DNA of 64,000 bases from Vavraia culicis subsp. floridensis (lineage: Eukaryota; Microsporidia; Pleistophoridae). The notes under the pieces were generated by a model, which ran no database searches, was not told the origin of the DNA, and saw only the letters and a list, made by a program, of their open reading frames with translations. Positions 31,260-42,900 of the stretch are shown in pieces (position 1 is the stretch's first letter; every line of letters starts with the position of its first letter). The stretch lies in contig NW_007360619.1 of NCBI RefSeq assembly GCF_000192795.1, positions 1 to 64,000 of the forward strand, in the 5' to 3' direction. The position numbers and the translations under genes were made by a program.

Positions 31260-32825
31260 TTAACTAATCTTTACGAGGGAGTATTTCTGCGAGGAACGAA
31301 TGTTCATACCAAAATACGCTTGACTATCATCCCAGGCTTCCCAAAGAACAACGATGCCTCTATATTTGCCAACAGAATAGCAGAAAGATCCTCTCAAAAT
31401 ATATCCACACACAACACTTTCATCCCCCATGCGGTAAACGCGAGCACATCTTTGTAAATTTCCTTTATCACACTTAAATAAATACGTGAACTGCGATTTT
31501 AGCGCACATGGAAATTTATATGGAAAAATAAAGATATTGCTTTGTGTGTCGCGTTCCTTAGTGATAGTTTGATTAGTAGGACAAGGTGACATTTTACTGT
31601 TATCGTTCTCTTTTAATGCCAAATAATCATATCTCTTTCCTCTCGGTGTTCTAAAATATTTCTGGTTCTCTTCGTAAAACACTTCCTTCTCGTATTGTTT
31701 GTACCAATCGCTATTTACATCATCGAAAGGAAAAACAAAAAACCCATAATCTAACGATAACTTCATGTACTCTTCCAGTCCTATTATTGTCCAGACTCGG
31801 ATGATGTTACCAAATATTTTCTTCAGGTTACTGAAAATAAGAACAAGTGAAAATTCAGCATTAAGTTTAACAACGTGGTCCTCTTGTATACTGCTGAAAT
31901 AATCGTCGATCATTACATCGCTCTTTGTAATGGTACCATTGGTCAACTTATAAACTCCGGAGCGTGATAATTCCTTTTCTTTTAGTACTTCGAATATGCT
32001 TTCTGTCTCGCAAAGAATTTCCTTTGCTTGCAAAAATTCTGGCACAACACTAGCCGTTACAAGAATGAGGGTCTTCTTTGTCTTAAACAGATGGAACTTG
32101 CCTTCATCATTGAAATGTAACGTAAAATGGGCATCACCATTGGACGTGTAGTAACGTCCTTGTCCGCAACTCTGATCATCATTTAGCTCTTTCCTGTTTA
32201 TTGACGCATCTATGTCATGATATTTGTAGTTCTTAAGTTCCTGTTCAACGCCATAATCTATACGATAAACATATCCATGGTAATGAACCATGTTATAAAT
32301 ATAATTTCCGCCTTTGTGCAGAAGTGAAAAAGTCTTTTCAAACCGTTTATGAGCAATTTTGTGTCCATTAACATGTATCATACTGAATCGTTTGCCGTAG
32401 TAATCACTTTTCTTGTTTCGCTTGCGCTTTCTGTAGTGTGATGCCGAGCGCCTACGCATGTAAAATGGTAATTTCTGGAATAACATGTTCTTTTTTCTGC
32501 GCGATGGAAGAGATTTTTCCAATTCCTGTATCTCATTACTGCGTTCACCGACAAATTCATGTGCATCAATAAACGACATTTGGGTACAAACCAATAAAAT
32601 TTTTAATATTTGAGTCAGAAATATTTGTGAATATAACCGAGTTTGTGCAATGAAGATGTTGTGGCCTGATTTATGATGGATAAACCAATTTTGTATATTG
32701 TGAAATTGCAATGTGGTCCTTTTGGCCAAGGACTGGGAGTCATATTGCTGTAAATTTCGAAAATGTATTTTCAAGATTTCGGTACTAAAAATGCGTTTGG
32801 CTGTCTCCTCACACAACAATATCAT
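31260..32825 (-). CDS. Hypothetical protein, possibly secreted; start uncertain
   Basis: I do not recognise a family. The full frame is 521 residues. The ATG at 32825 lies inside what looks like a retroelement fragment (32780-33115), so the first 15 or so residues may not belong to the original gene. A second ATG at 32579 (residue 83) has CCC 2 bases before it and would give 439 residues. Between them, residues 64-83 (L-Y-S-Q-I-F-L-T-Q-I-L-K-I-L-L-V) look like a signal-peptide core that the shorter form would lose. The body has a strongly basic Arg/Lys patch (about 125-145 of the long form), many Tyr/Phe and scattered Cys near the C-terminus. A secreted or surface role is only a possibility. 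Confidence 0.55.
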   Translation of the reverse strand: MILLCEETAKRIFSTEILKIHFRNLQQYDSQSLAKRTTLQFHNIQNWFIHHKSGHNIFIAQTRLYSQIFLTQILKILLVCTQMSFIDAHEFVGERSNEIQELEKSLPSRRKKNMLFQKLPFYMRRRSASHYRKRKRNKKSDYYGKRFSMIHVNGHKIAHKRFEKTFSLLHKGGNYIYNMVHYHGYVYRIDYGVEQELKNYKYHDIDASINRKELNDDQSCGQGRYYTSNGDAHFTLHFNDEGKFHLFKTKKTLILVTASVVPEFLQAKEILCETESIFEVLKEKELSRSGVYKLTNGTITKSDVMIDDYFSSIQEDHVVKLNAEFSLVLIFSNLKKIFGNIIRVWTIIGLEEYMKLSLDYGFFVFPFDDVNSDWYKQYEKEVFYEENQKYFRTPRGKRYDYLALKENDNSKMSPCPTNQTITKERDTQSNIFIFPYKFPCALKSQFTYLFKCDKGNLQRCARVYRMGDESVVCGYILRGSFCYSVGKYRGIVVLWEAWDDSQAYFGMNIRSSQKYSLVKIS

Positions 32826-33115
32826 TCAACAAACACACTTTTCCGGTCAACAGGGATCGATAATGGCTACTAGTCTTTAGTTCATGAGAAATTAGTGCAT
32901 CAGCTGGCATAAAACCTTCAGGCGCATCCCTACCACAACAGAAAAATATGCCGCAACCGCAATATTGACCATAAAGTGCAGGCCATAGCTTGTACTACAT
33001 CTAGATCTTGGAGACCACCCCATTTTAACATTAAATAGAGAATATTTCACAAATAATTGCAGAAGCAAAGATTCGTACGGTTCACATTTGTTGCATTTAC
33101 CCCGAATCACGAAAA
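32780..33115 (-). mobile_element. Degenerate non-LTR retrotransposon fragment (copy C)
   Basis: The minus strand carries a broken frame reading S-Y-G-L-H-F-M-V-N-I-A-V-A-A-Y. It matches S-H-G-L-Y-V-K-A-T-A-A-V-S-A-H in the fragment at 62730-63965 and a related stretch at 58430-58860. The following non-coding end also matches: CAACAAACACACTTTTC beside AATAAACACACTTTTG, then similar bases up to CTACTAG-x-x-TTTAG. Only the 3' end of the element is left. It touches the start of the 521-residue ORF. Confidence 0.5.
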
Positions 33116-33479
33116 AATCAAGTGGCAGGTATTGCTCACCACATGTTTTGTCACCTATATAATAACGACCGAGTGAATTAACATTCGAATGCTACCTTAA
33201 TCCAATAAAAAAACAAATCAATATGTGTAAATAGACACGATTACCAATAAAAATAACTTTTATCCCACTGAAAAACGTGAAACAGGAGAGAACAGCTAAA
33301 AAACGCTAAGCAAAACGTTAATGTGACAAAAGATGAAAATTGCATCACTAACCAGGCTTAATCCCATTTTAGGAACAGAAGCAGCATGGCTAGAAAATAA
33401 AAACACAGATGCAAGCTGTATAAGGTGCTATTAACCGATAAACAGTACAAATTAACTAAAGCGTTTTAATGTTGATTTA

Positions 33480-35180
33480 TCAACTTCCCGTAGCTGTAAT
33501 AGGCTCGTCTTCGTCATCACTAAACATCTTCTTCGTTCCCTTGAACAAATCAATATTGATGTTCTTCTTCAATTTGACTGACTCCTCGTATTTGCCTGCG
33601 AGATAGCTGACGAGATAGAACCATACGAGCACGATAATCAACGAAATGATCAGATAGAAGAAAGATGCTCTACGAATATCGGTGGTGTTTATGATATAAT
33701 TCGATGCTAGCAGGAGCAGTGCTCCACCGGCTTTACCGAGTTTGCCACACACACCATCGTAAATTCCCTTAAATCTTGCTCGGTATCTTTTGTCTATCTT
33801 CATGCTCAATGTCTCCTTTGCTATATCAAACGCGGCATACTTGCAAATCTTAAAGAATGACACGGCCAGCACACATGCAGTCTCCTCAAACGACAGGAAC
33901 CACAGTCTATTTTTTTCACTTATATCAGACTTCAACATTGCATTTACGGGTGGAATGTTCTGTCCATCTCTTCCCGTGTTGAACAGAGCGAGCATGAAAA
34001 CTGACACGAAACCAACTGTGGCAACCAGCGGTGGAATCATACCTACTATCTTCCAGCCTCGGCTCTGGATGATGCGTGAAAAAGGGGATACTAGCAATCC
34101 AATGACCACTGATCCGGTTATAAATTGTATTATGGATGACTTGAGAAGAACGTGGTTTCCGGTGTCTTTCTTGTTCGCCATAGACACAATCTTCAAACTG
34201 CTCTTGTAGCACGATTCAACCATGTTTGTACCGATGTTGTAGGCGAGAACGATTCCACATATTGCGAGGACAAGCTTCGACTTGAACATAAGACGTATTC
34301 CCTCTGAAAACGACGGTTTCGCCTTCTTTGATCGTTTTTGTCCTTCACCTTCAATCGTGTACAAAACCTTGCCCAGAACATTCTTTTCAAGAATAATCTG
34401 GAAAACAAGTGTTGCCAAACAGAAGACTGCAATGATAACAAACGCTATTCTAAGCATCATCTGCTTAACGTAGTATGTCACGATCTGGTTGTAATACTGG
34501 TATGATAACATCGTGAGCGATGATCCTATCAGTGCTATGTTCGATAACACATAGAAAAGTGGCATGAATCGAATGAACTGTCTAAATGGGCACACATCAT
34601 TCGAAAATGACATGAAAAGAAGTGAAAGTACCATCGTACCCCACACCTCAGATGCTACAAAGTGCAGCGTAGATGTCCAGCAATTCAGTGTAAGCACGAT
34701 TGCTGACACCGACTCAAGCCCTTTATACGCCATTTTAGAATCACTGAAGTCATCTGTTGCGTTGAAATTGCTTGGTTCAATCTTGTCTTGTAACGGCAGA
34801 ATCACCACACCATAAAGCAAGAAATACGCACCAAAAAACGCAATAACATAGCTCATAATTCGCTTGTTCGACGAGATGGTAAGACACTTCTGTACCAGTG
34901 CAGACGCTGCTATTGACACAGGCGGGACGTAAAACAATTTCAAAAAACTGATAGACGCTGGAAGCTGTCGCTTGATGATGAACGAGTCTTTCAACTCTCG
35001 TATAACCGAATAAATATAGGCGATGCAAAAGAACATCCCGCCCATGAGCCAGAATTTGCCATCTTCAACCTTCGCCACTCTGTAAACACCAAAACGCCCG
35101 GCACGCCTTACGGCTAGCTGCTCAACCTCATTCTCTGTCGGCAACTCTGTCTCACGAGCTGAATCAACTTGATTTGACAT
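33480..35180 (-). CDS. ATP/ADP (nucleotide) transporter, NTT family
   Basis: The 566-residue protein has about 12 hydrophobic membrane segments and belongs to the nucleotide transporter family shared by microsporidia, Rickettsiales, Chlamydiae and plastids. The first segment region reads K-F-W-L-M-G-G-M-F-F-C-I-A-Y-I-Y-S-V-I-R-E-L-K-D-S-F-type. Later stretches include F-V-A-S-E-V-W-G-T-M-V-L-S-L-L-F and A-A-F-D-I-A-K-E-T-L-S-M-K-I-D, both typical of the family. These proteins let the parasite import host ATP and other purine nucleotides. The microsporidian genes are thought to derive from a bacterial donor. The C-terminal tail is acidic. The ATG has CCCCC 7 bases upstream. Which of several paralogues this is cannot be told by eye. 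Confidence 0.95.
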   Translation of the reverse strand: MSNQVDSARETELPTENEVEQLAVRRAGRFGVYRVAKVEDGKFWLMGGMFFCIAYIYSVIRELKDSFIIKRQLPASISFLKLFYVPPVSIAASALVQKCLTISSNKRIMSYVIAFFGAYFLLYGVVILPLQDKIEPSNFNATDDFSDSKMAYKGLESVSAIVLTLNCWTSTLHFVASEVWGTMVLSLLFMSFSNDVCPFRQFIRFMPLFYVLSNIALIGSSLTMLSYQYYNQIVTYYVKQMMLRIAFVIIAVFCLATLVFQIILEKNVLGKVLYTIEGEGQKRSKKAKPSFSEGIRLMFKSKLVLAICGIVLAYNIGTNMVESCYKSSLKIVSMANKKDTGNHVLLKSSIIQFITGSVVIGLLVSPFSRIIQSRGWKIVGMIPPLVATVGFVSVFMLALFNTGRDGQNIPPVNAMLKSDISEKNRLWFLSFEETACVLAVSFFKICKYAAFDIAKETLSMKIDKRYRARFKGIYDGVCGKLGKAGGALLLLASNYIINTTDIRRASFFYLIISLIIVLVWFYLVSYLAGKYEESVKLKKNINIDLFKGTKKMFSDDEDEPITATGS

Positions 35181-38100
35181 TCTTATCGGGGGTAAAAAAG
35201 CTTTTTGATAAATTTTTATTGGAAAATGAAAATATGGAATATTGCATATTAAAATTAAAAGGCACTACTTTTGCTGCAAATAAAAGGATTATCTACGTTT
35301 TCTCAGTGTTTTAACATTTTATAGCTCATTTATACAGCTCAAAAATATTTAATGATACAGTATGCGATAAGGAGGGAAAATACTTAACAAACACGATAGA
35401 TATGTAATCATTATGCGGGTATAAAAACATATCAAATATGATGAAACCACGCAGAGATGAAATATTATCGAATAAGGAAAAATGAATAAATTCGGAATAT
35501 TTTTTATTCTTCAAAACTAATTGGTCCGTGGAACATACAAAATCATCTCCTTTTTATATCTCAAGTGGCAATTTTTGCATTTGTTAAATTTGATCTTTAT
35601 TGGACCATTATTATTCAAGCGTATACCCGCACATAATTAAACGTTTTTAGACCAGCCATTGTCGGAAGCAAATCTTGTAAATCAAAGCCAATGAACCATG
35701 CCTGGTTTAATGTGATACGATTTTAATTAAAATCGTTAATTCTTAATCAATAATATTTGATCATCTGGTTGTGAACAGATCTTGAAACCAACCACATGCC
35801 GTGACAATAGAACGCATGAGCCCATCAATCATATTTATTGTTTAATATCTGAGTGTTGCTCGTTGTTACAATGTATATATACATTCCGTGCCAAATTGTT
35901 GTATATGGTACTGATGAACTAACTGGTCAAGCGGAAAGCTCCGTTGTGACGCACAAAACTGTTCAATTTAGCGCTAGAATATTGATGACCCCCTACTTGG
36001 AATAGATAAATATAATCTTAATGACTTTTTTGATATATTAATGTGGTATTCTAAGACCACTTTTCATTCCTTAAAGGGAATCGACATAAATAAAAATGAT
36101 AGATGGAAAATGAGAGGAAAAAGAAGATGACAGCTCTCTAAAACTATTAAACGAATGAATTACAACAAAAAGCATTGCAACCAACAAATTTAAAAACACA
36201 ATAGCTGAAAATATAGTGGGCATTGTGCAAATTTGACGAGGCAGATCATCGATCATACTCAACCTCGCCAAAGGAGAGGCAGCGAAGTAAACATACTATA
36301 ATAAAAAGAGTAATTCATGAGACAACCTTTCTAGAATGGCCACTGTCGCTGGTCATTGCTGAAATTACTACTATAATTATGTTTTACTTGAATTAATAAA
36401 ATAAAATGGGCAAATTGGAATTACAGAAAATTAGAAAAATATTAGTTTTTGGACGTATACATGGATAAGAGTTCTATTAGCGTGAAATTACAAATGATAA
36501 TGCCTGGCATGTAAAATAACTGATATTTGACACGAAGTCAGGAATCAGAACACCTGTGCCTATCATTGGATATGTGTGTCTGTTTGATAAATTAGTATAT
36601 GATAGCAAAATGAATTATTGTCTTTGTCAGCGTATTTTTGTATTTAAGCCGGAATGTTTTCTATTAATCTGATGAGTTAGTAATAAAATGCTTTTGTTAA
36701 ATAGTGTCATGTCAAACCGAATTACTAATTACAAATCCGCAATCAATCTAGGAAGAAATGAAATGCATGTTTTATCAAAATGCTCAAATATTCGGTTATA
36801 TAACCTTGTAATGGTTTTGAGGGAACAATTCAATAAACTTTCACAAAATAGCTCAGTAGTACTAATATATCGTTTTGCGTTGCAACAATTATTATTTTTA
36901 CACGTTCGAAAGCCCGTAGAGAAAAAACCAACATATATACTGTTAAATCCTCACAATTAATAGACCGTTTGTTTTCAATTTTATGCATCCCAATCAATGG
37001 TCATCCTATCATGTGAAACATACTTTTCTACAGCAAACCATTAATATCATAGCAATGTTCATTATTATCTCCTTTTTCCAAATTAATCAAGTACATGCTT
37101 TATTTGCTATTTTACCTCCAAACATTTTTTTCTACTACCTCTGAATTTGATCGAACGTCACTTCTCAAAAGAATTGTATATATTTGGAAAATCTAGATTT
37201 TTACGATACGGAATACTTTGAATAGCACAATGTATGAAAAAATTTGAAAAAATTTTACATTAGCTAACACTAGATTAATTACTTGTTAATAAATTTGACT
37301 TGTAAAACAAATATGTAAATCCACATAACATGGTGCGTATTGTTCGGTATGAAAAAAGAACATTTGCTTACCAGATATACATTACCGTTATATCATTTTT
37401 TAAAAAATTGAAATTTAGTACTTTCACTCTGAACATGGTCTATTTTTGGTGTTGTTTTCCACAGATAAAATGCCTTTTGATATAAATATTGGTAAATGTT
37501 AACTGCAATTAAGTGACTTGAAGATAGATTTCAAATTGATTTTTTATATTTCACTAGCATATTCAACGCTTTCTAATGGTAGATACTATTAACTCCTAGC
37601 TTTGTGCGAAAGCGATACCAAATATACACTATTAAATAACAAAGTTGTTTAAGCAAAGTTTAAACGATTATACCAGTTTTATTATGATGCACAAACCAAT
37701 TCATATAGCAATCACAGTTTGTAAACAAAGATATAGTTCATTCCAAAAACTCTTTACACTCTACAACATCAATTGAATGCTATATAACGTGAGAAGAGCA
37801 TTTAAAATAAATCGAAATAGCACTGATGTCTTTGGAAGCAACACATGAGTTTGCAGTGTTTGAGTTTTATACCAGCGCTTTTTCATTCGTGACAAAAAAC
37901 GAATCAAAAGACACTGCTGGTGCTTTTTAAATAAGCTGCTTTAAATAAAGGCTGTTTGTATGCAAAAGAATTTTGAATGCATTTCTATCTTATGGAAACG
38001 ATCTCATAGGATAATGACGAAATAACGGAGTATCTAATGTTGTATAAGCCTAGCAGTTTAGACCTTTTAAATTGAGTAATGGATCATTGTTGAACAGTGA

Positions 38101-39481
38101 TCTCGGATAGTGGTGATATGCTTGACAAGAAGCGAACAATAAATAATCTTAATGACCGGATAAACCGTTCCCACGGGAAAATTATTCAGCGAAGCACCAT
38201 GTTAGTGCTAATTACGTTTTTACAAGCTTGAATAATCTGTCTTGTCCCACTTTGTTGTAGTGTGCATCACTATGATTATGTGTAGAGCCAGGTATGGTGT
38301 GCAGCATGTCACTTCATACCTTACCTATTTTATATAGCTCTTCTGGTTCAGGACTGCCTCTTAACCTGCTTCTATAGTTTTATGTCTTTAAACGGGTAGT
38401 ATACCAGTTGAGGGGAAAATGACAACCATGCAGTAGTTTACTGCACATTCATGGATAGTAAATTTGTACGGAAATATTTTTTTATTTGTAAGTTGTTCAG
38501 GCATATTTCTGAACACAATGCTATATTCTTCCATCAACTTTGTTCAATTTTGATTTCTACAATCACTTCGTCAATTTAACGCATGCATATACTTTCTAAT
38601 TTATTTTGCATGAATACATATTTTTTGAATGGTGCAAGCACAATTTATCTCTTCATCATTGGCTAGTTTTACAGACTATCTCATACCACAGCCATATAAT
38701 TTTGATTTATGGTGATATTTCTAACGTCAAATCGATTTTGGAACCGAAAGTCTTATGTCATTCAATTACCGTCACCTACCATCTTGCGATAGTGAGGGTA
38801 TGCATCCTCTATGGACATCTACCTTCCACCTGCTACCTATGAGTTAATACTTCTCATTCTCAAAATTTATCATTTGTCTGTGTTCTGTTGTCATATAACA
38901 GACTCCTCGGGCATTTGCCTAAATCTGTCTATAAAGAGAGAGTCGAACATAGGCCACCATGAGCGAAGAGATTGGTCTTTTTCTTCGGATACTTAACTTT
39001 GGGATGGAACCTTGTTCGATGCGATTATAATATGTAACAAGTTCTTCAAAAAAATGTATATCACAGGATGCAAACATTATAGTGTTCAGGTAGTAACATC
39101 TACAAACGGTATTTCCGTATCACATATTTAAATTTATCCTAAATTTTAGTAATAATCTGTTTTCACAGCTTTTAATTTGCAACGGCGCTATTCATATATA
39201 GATTATTCGACCAGCATTTCAAAAGAAATGAAAAGACAACCAAAAGCTGATGAGTAAACCAATACCTGTCTAAATCAGCAAAAACTTTTCTTGATGTGAA
39301 ATAGCGATCTAAAAAATAGTACTTAATTTATTTTCCTGAAATATCCGTGACTTTTCTTACTGTGAGTCATTTATTTATCTCCACATGCGAGACAACAGCT
39401 ATTTTTACCAATAACATGTCAAAGACGCAATTGTGCCAACGATTAATTCTATATTCCCCATCAGGAGAAAATAATTCGAAA
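35181..39481. other. Long stretch without a convincing gene, about 4.3 kb
   Basis: Only weak ORFs (36071-36271 minus, 36688-36960 plus, 38606-38996 plus), none with a start motif or family. A perfect 16-bp palindrome AATGTATATATACATT lies at 35870-35885. The sequence around 38600-39000 is slightly less AT-rich and may be a decayed gene I cannot identify. Confidence 0.45.
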
Positions 39482-39497
39482 AAATAAACTTATCACC

Positions 39498-39794
39498 TTA
39501 AAATGGACCAAATTTTACATATAGTGCTATGCTTTTATCCTGTTGTATGAACGGTATTATGTGGCTAGCTTTTAGTAAAAAACATAAACGTTTCTTTTTG
39601 CATCGAATATCAAACCGCTCGAGTTTTTCTCTGCCTGGTGCAAACACAAATTTTATTTGTACAACGTTACGTTGATATGTACTTAGATTTTCAATGCGCA
39701 ACTTCTCAAGTCCTGCCCAAACTGAAGTATCATTCACCACATTCACTTGTATCATTAATTCTCTACAGTATTTTAAGGTCTTGAAACCTCCCAC
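39498..39794 (-). pseudogene. Truncated leucine-rich-repeat protein fragment
   Basis: A 98-codon frame opening on GTG, with its first ATG at codon 14. It reads L-K-Y-C-R-E-L-M-I-Q-V then G-L-E-K-L-R-I-E-N-L-S, the consensus rhythm of the LRR units in the protein at 59383-61374. It then continues into a Lys/Arg-rich end. There is no signal peptide and the rest of an LRR protein is missing upstream, because the Dicer promoter begins there. It is most likely the remnant C-terminus of an LRR-family member. A small functional gene is less likely. Confidence 0.4.
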
Positions 39795-39981
39795 ACGCTA
39801 AGTACCTGTTACAATAACAATACCTAAAAATTTATATATTTCACTAAGTTAGTACTATCCATGTATAATTCATCATATATAAGCCTTGATTTTACGTTTA
39901 TATGTGTAAGAAAAACACATTTATCCGCTATTCGCATGTCAAAACTTTAAAAAGTTTTACAGAAAACAAAAAGCTACCCCA

Positions 39982-42900
39982 ATGCAAATCACAAGCAACA
40001 CCATTTTTCAGTTAAATAGTAACTCGAACAAAATTATACAGCATCTGATAAATCATTACAAGAAAGTGATACTGGTAATCGATGACAAAAACAACACGCA
40101 ATTTGATAATATATACGATTTCCGTGGTGTAAATATCCATAGTACACTGATAAAGGATAGACAACTTATAACACGCCATAGATTTTTTTTTCTTGTGAGA
40201 CGGGGGTTGTTGTCAGGAGTGGAGTACGACTGCATTATTTTCAGACTACAGAAGCTTGATTCCATAGAAATATCGACCTTCAAAATTTTTTACTACAATA
40301 ACATCAAAAGCAGGGATCTATGTGCTGTGTTTGCGTTTCTTGGTGAAATAAATGAGATGGATTCTATATATTTGCATAGCAAGAGATTTTTCTTGCCCAG
40401 CGACGATAAACCGGCTATAAGTCCAGATGTGAAGATTGTAGTTTGTAAGCCAACGCGAGATGACAGCCTATGGACGTACTTAAGGCTGAAAAATGCCTTA
40501 ACTTATAACACAGATGAGGTGCTTGAATCTGTTTCATATCAGCTGGCGTTCGAGAAAATGGTTGAATACCTGAAGAATAACAAACATCTTGTACAGAAAG
40601 CAAGTAACTACAAACAAACAGATGTATCGGAAAAGGAATATGAACGATTGAACGTGATCCATAGAAAATTTCTGTTGTTGAAAGAGCTGCTTGAAAATAA
40701 CAAAGGTAAAAAAATATACGTAGCCTGCAAACGATCAGTGATTTTAAACTATGTTGATTTTTTTAATGAGCATGAAACCGATGTAGATCTTCTGATATAT
40801 TATGATGTTATAGATGTAAATGTAAAAGCTGACAAGTACCTGTTTATTGCGGATGATAATGCTTGCTTTGCGAACATAGTCAAGATTTGTAAAAGTATAA
40901 AGAGAGACGACAGGGCTTATCGCCTCTTCAGATATGTGAACGAATCAGAAGAAAAAATTAGCACAAAAAAGGGCGCCTACGTTGAAAAAAGTGTTGCTCA
41001 CGTTTTTTTAGCACGGTTACTGTGCAATCTGAAACACTTGTTCGAACAACACTTTTTGTTCATCGCCAACCTTGAATATACGGATGTTCACTACAGCAGC
41101 AACAAGGGGTTTGTGTGCCATCTGAAGTTGCCATATGTGAGCTGTGATCCGGTATTTACAGAAAGTCACATAAGCCAGGTAGAGAAATCAAAACGAGCCG
41201 CATTACAAGATGCTGCGTTCAAAGCGATTAAAGGTTTGATGGCATGTGGCTGCTTGGATGAAAACCTATCGCTTATAAAAGAATATTTTATTATCAACAA
41301 AGTGTATAAATCATGGCTCGAATCAACATATAAAATCGAAAATAACTATTTGGATCGATTTGATACCGAATACCAAAAAAATATTAGTAGCATAAACACC
41401 TACCCCCTTGAGTATTTTTTTTCAATCTTAATCCAGAACGAGAATAATGAGCAACCGGTATTCATAACACATGTGTACACGCTCATTTTTAAGCTTATGC
41501 AGCATGTTGTCAATAGTTGTGACTCTACTTATGTGAAGAATGTTTTCAAGCAAAAGTATATGGTAACACTGAAGAAGGCTAATTTCCCAAAGATTAAGTC
41601 TCGTGCCATTCCCAAGTGTTTTTTGAACTTAAATTTGAACCATTTGTATGCATTTAATTCAGACACAGGCATCATCTGTGGCAAAACATTTCAAGAAACA
41701 ATAGAACTTGAAAGCGCATCGTTTGAGTATTTGGGCGAAATCGATACTGATGATCAGCAAATGTCCTTGATTGCGCTGTATAACGTGCTGTTTTTTGGAA
41801 TTCATTACAAAAAGATCGGTTATAACAGTACATATAACTACTTCGTCGTCCCTCTGAAAAACAAAAAGTTGTTTTTGAATGGTTTTGCAGGTAATTTATA
41901 TGAAAACCAAGAATACACTGGATATCTGTTGTTTAATCCGTTTAACAAGAACTTTTATGTTTTCAAAGACTGGTCTGATCAAAGCATCAATGATAATGTC
42001 ATTCGAATCGATAATGGCTCCAACGTCGACGATCATCTTCTGAAGGAAGAGAACGATAGCAACGGAGAACTTATATCGTATCTAAAATACTTTGAGCAAA
42101 AATACGGTACTCATTTAAAATATACAGCAGATAGCGATAAGAGATTGATGTTTAACGGATACATATACTCGCATCGCGGAAAAGGGAGTGCTAGTACCTC
42201 GCTGCTATCCTCAGAAATAATGCGTGTCACTCCATGTATCAAAGATATTTTCGAAAAATATGTTACTTTCACATATGATTTTATTTATTTCGAAGTATTG
42301 GCTTTAGTTGATGAGGCAAGGGTTGGTTTGAATCTTCCAATTTCCTTGAAACTGCTTTCCAACTGTTTTATATCGAAGAACGACAAATATCCGGATTACG
42401 AAAGACTAGAATTCCTAGGTGACTGTATTCTGAAGTATCTAGTTACAAAGTTCTTCATGCTTTGCTTTGAATATGACACCGGATCGATTGTTGATTCGAA
42501 ATGCCGCATAATAGAAAATTCCAATTTAACACTTATCGGAAAGAAGCTTGAGTTGGAATCATATTTCTCTAACCTAGTTTTTCAACCACCTTCTTTGAAT
42601 GATAATATCTGTAAACAGCTTCAGCAGTACTTTAACTTCAAGAATACTGCCTTTAATTCGCAAACGGCGGTTTGCAACCAAATAAGTAGTGAGAAGACGT
42701 ATGCAGATATTGTTGAAGCGATAATTGGAGCATGTTATGTCGAAAATGACCTGAGTGTGACAGAAAGAATGATATTTCAGTTAGGAATTATTGACATCTC
42801 AAAATATTCTGATAACATTGTTGGTGTTTTTGACGAGACCGATGGTGGCAAGAGTACGCGTAAAAAACAGAAAATAAGTACAGATAAATTCTTGCGGGAC

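Noticed and set aside
36071..36271. 66-codon minus-strand ORF with a hydrophobic stretch
   Set aside because: Opens on TTG, no start motif, AT-rich DNA that readily yields hydrophobic ORFs.
36688..36960. 90-codon ATG ORF, with an A-box-like TAGCTCAGTAGTA at about 36850
   Set aside because: No family, no start motif and no tRNA fold around the A-box-like bases. Likely chance.
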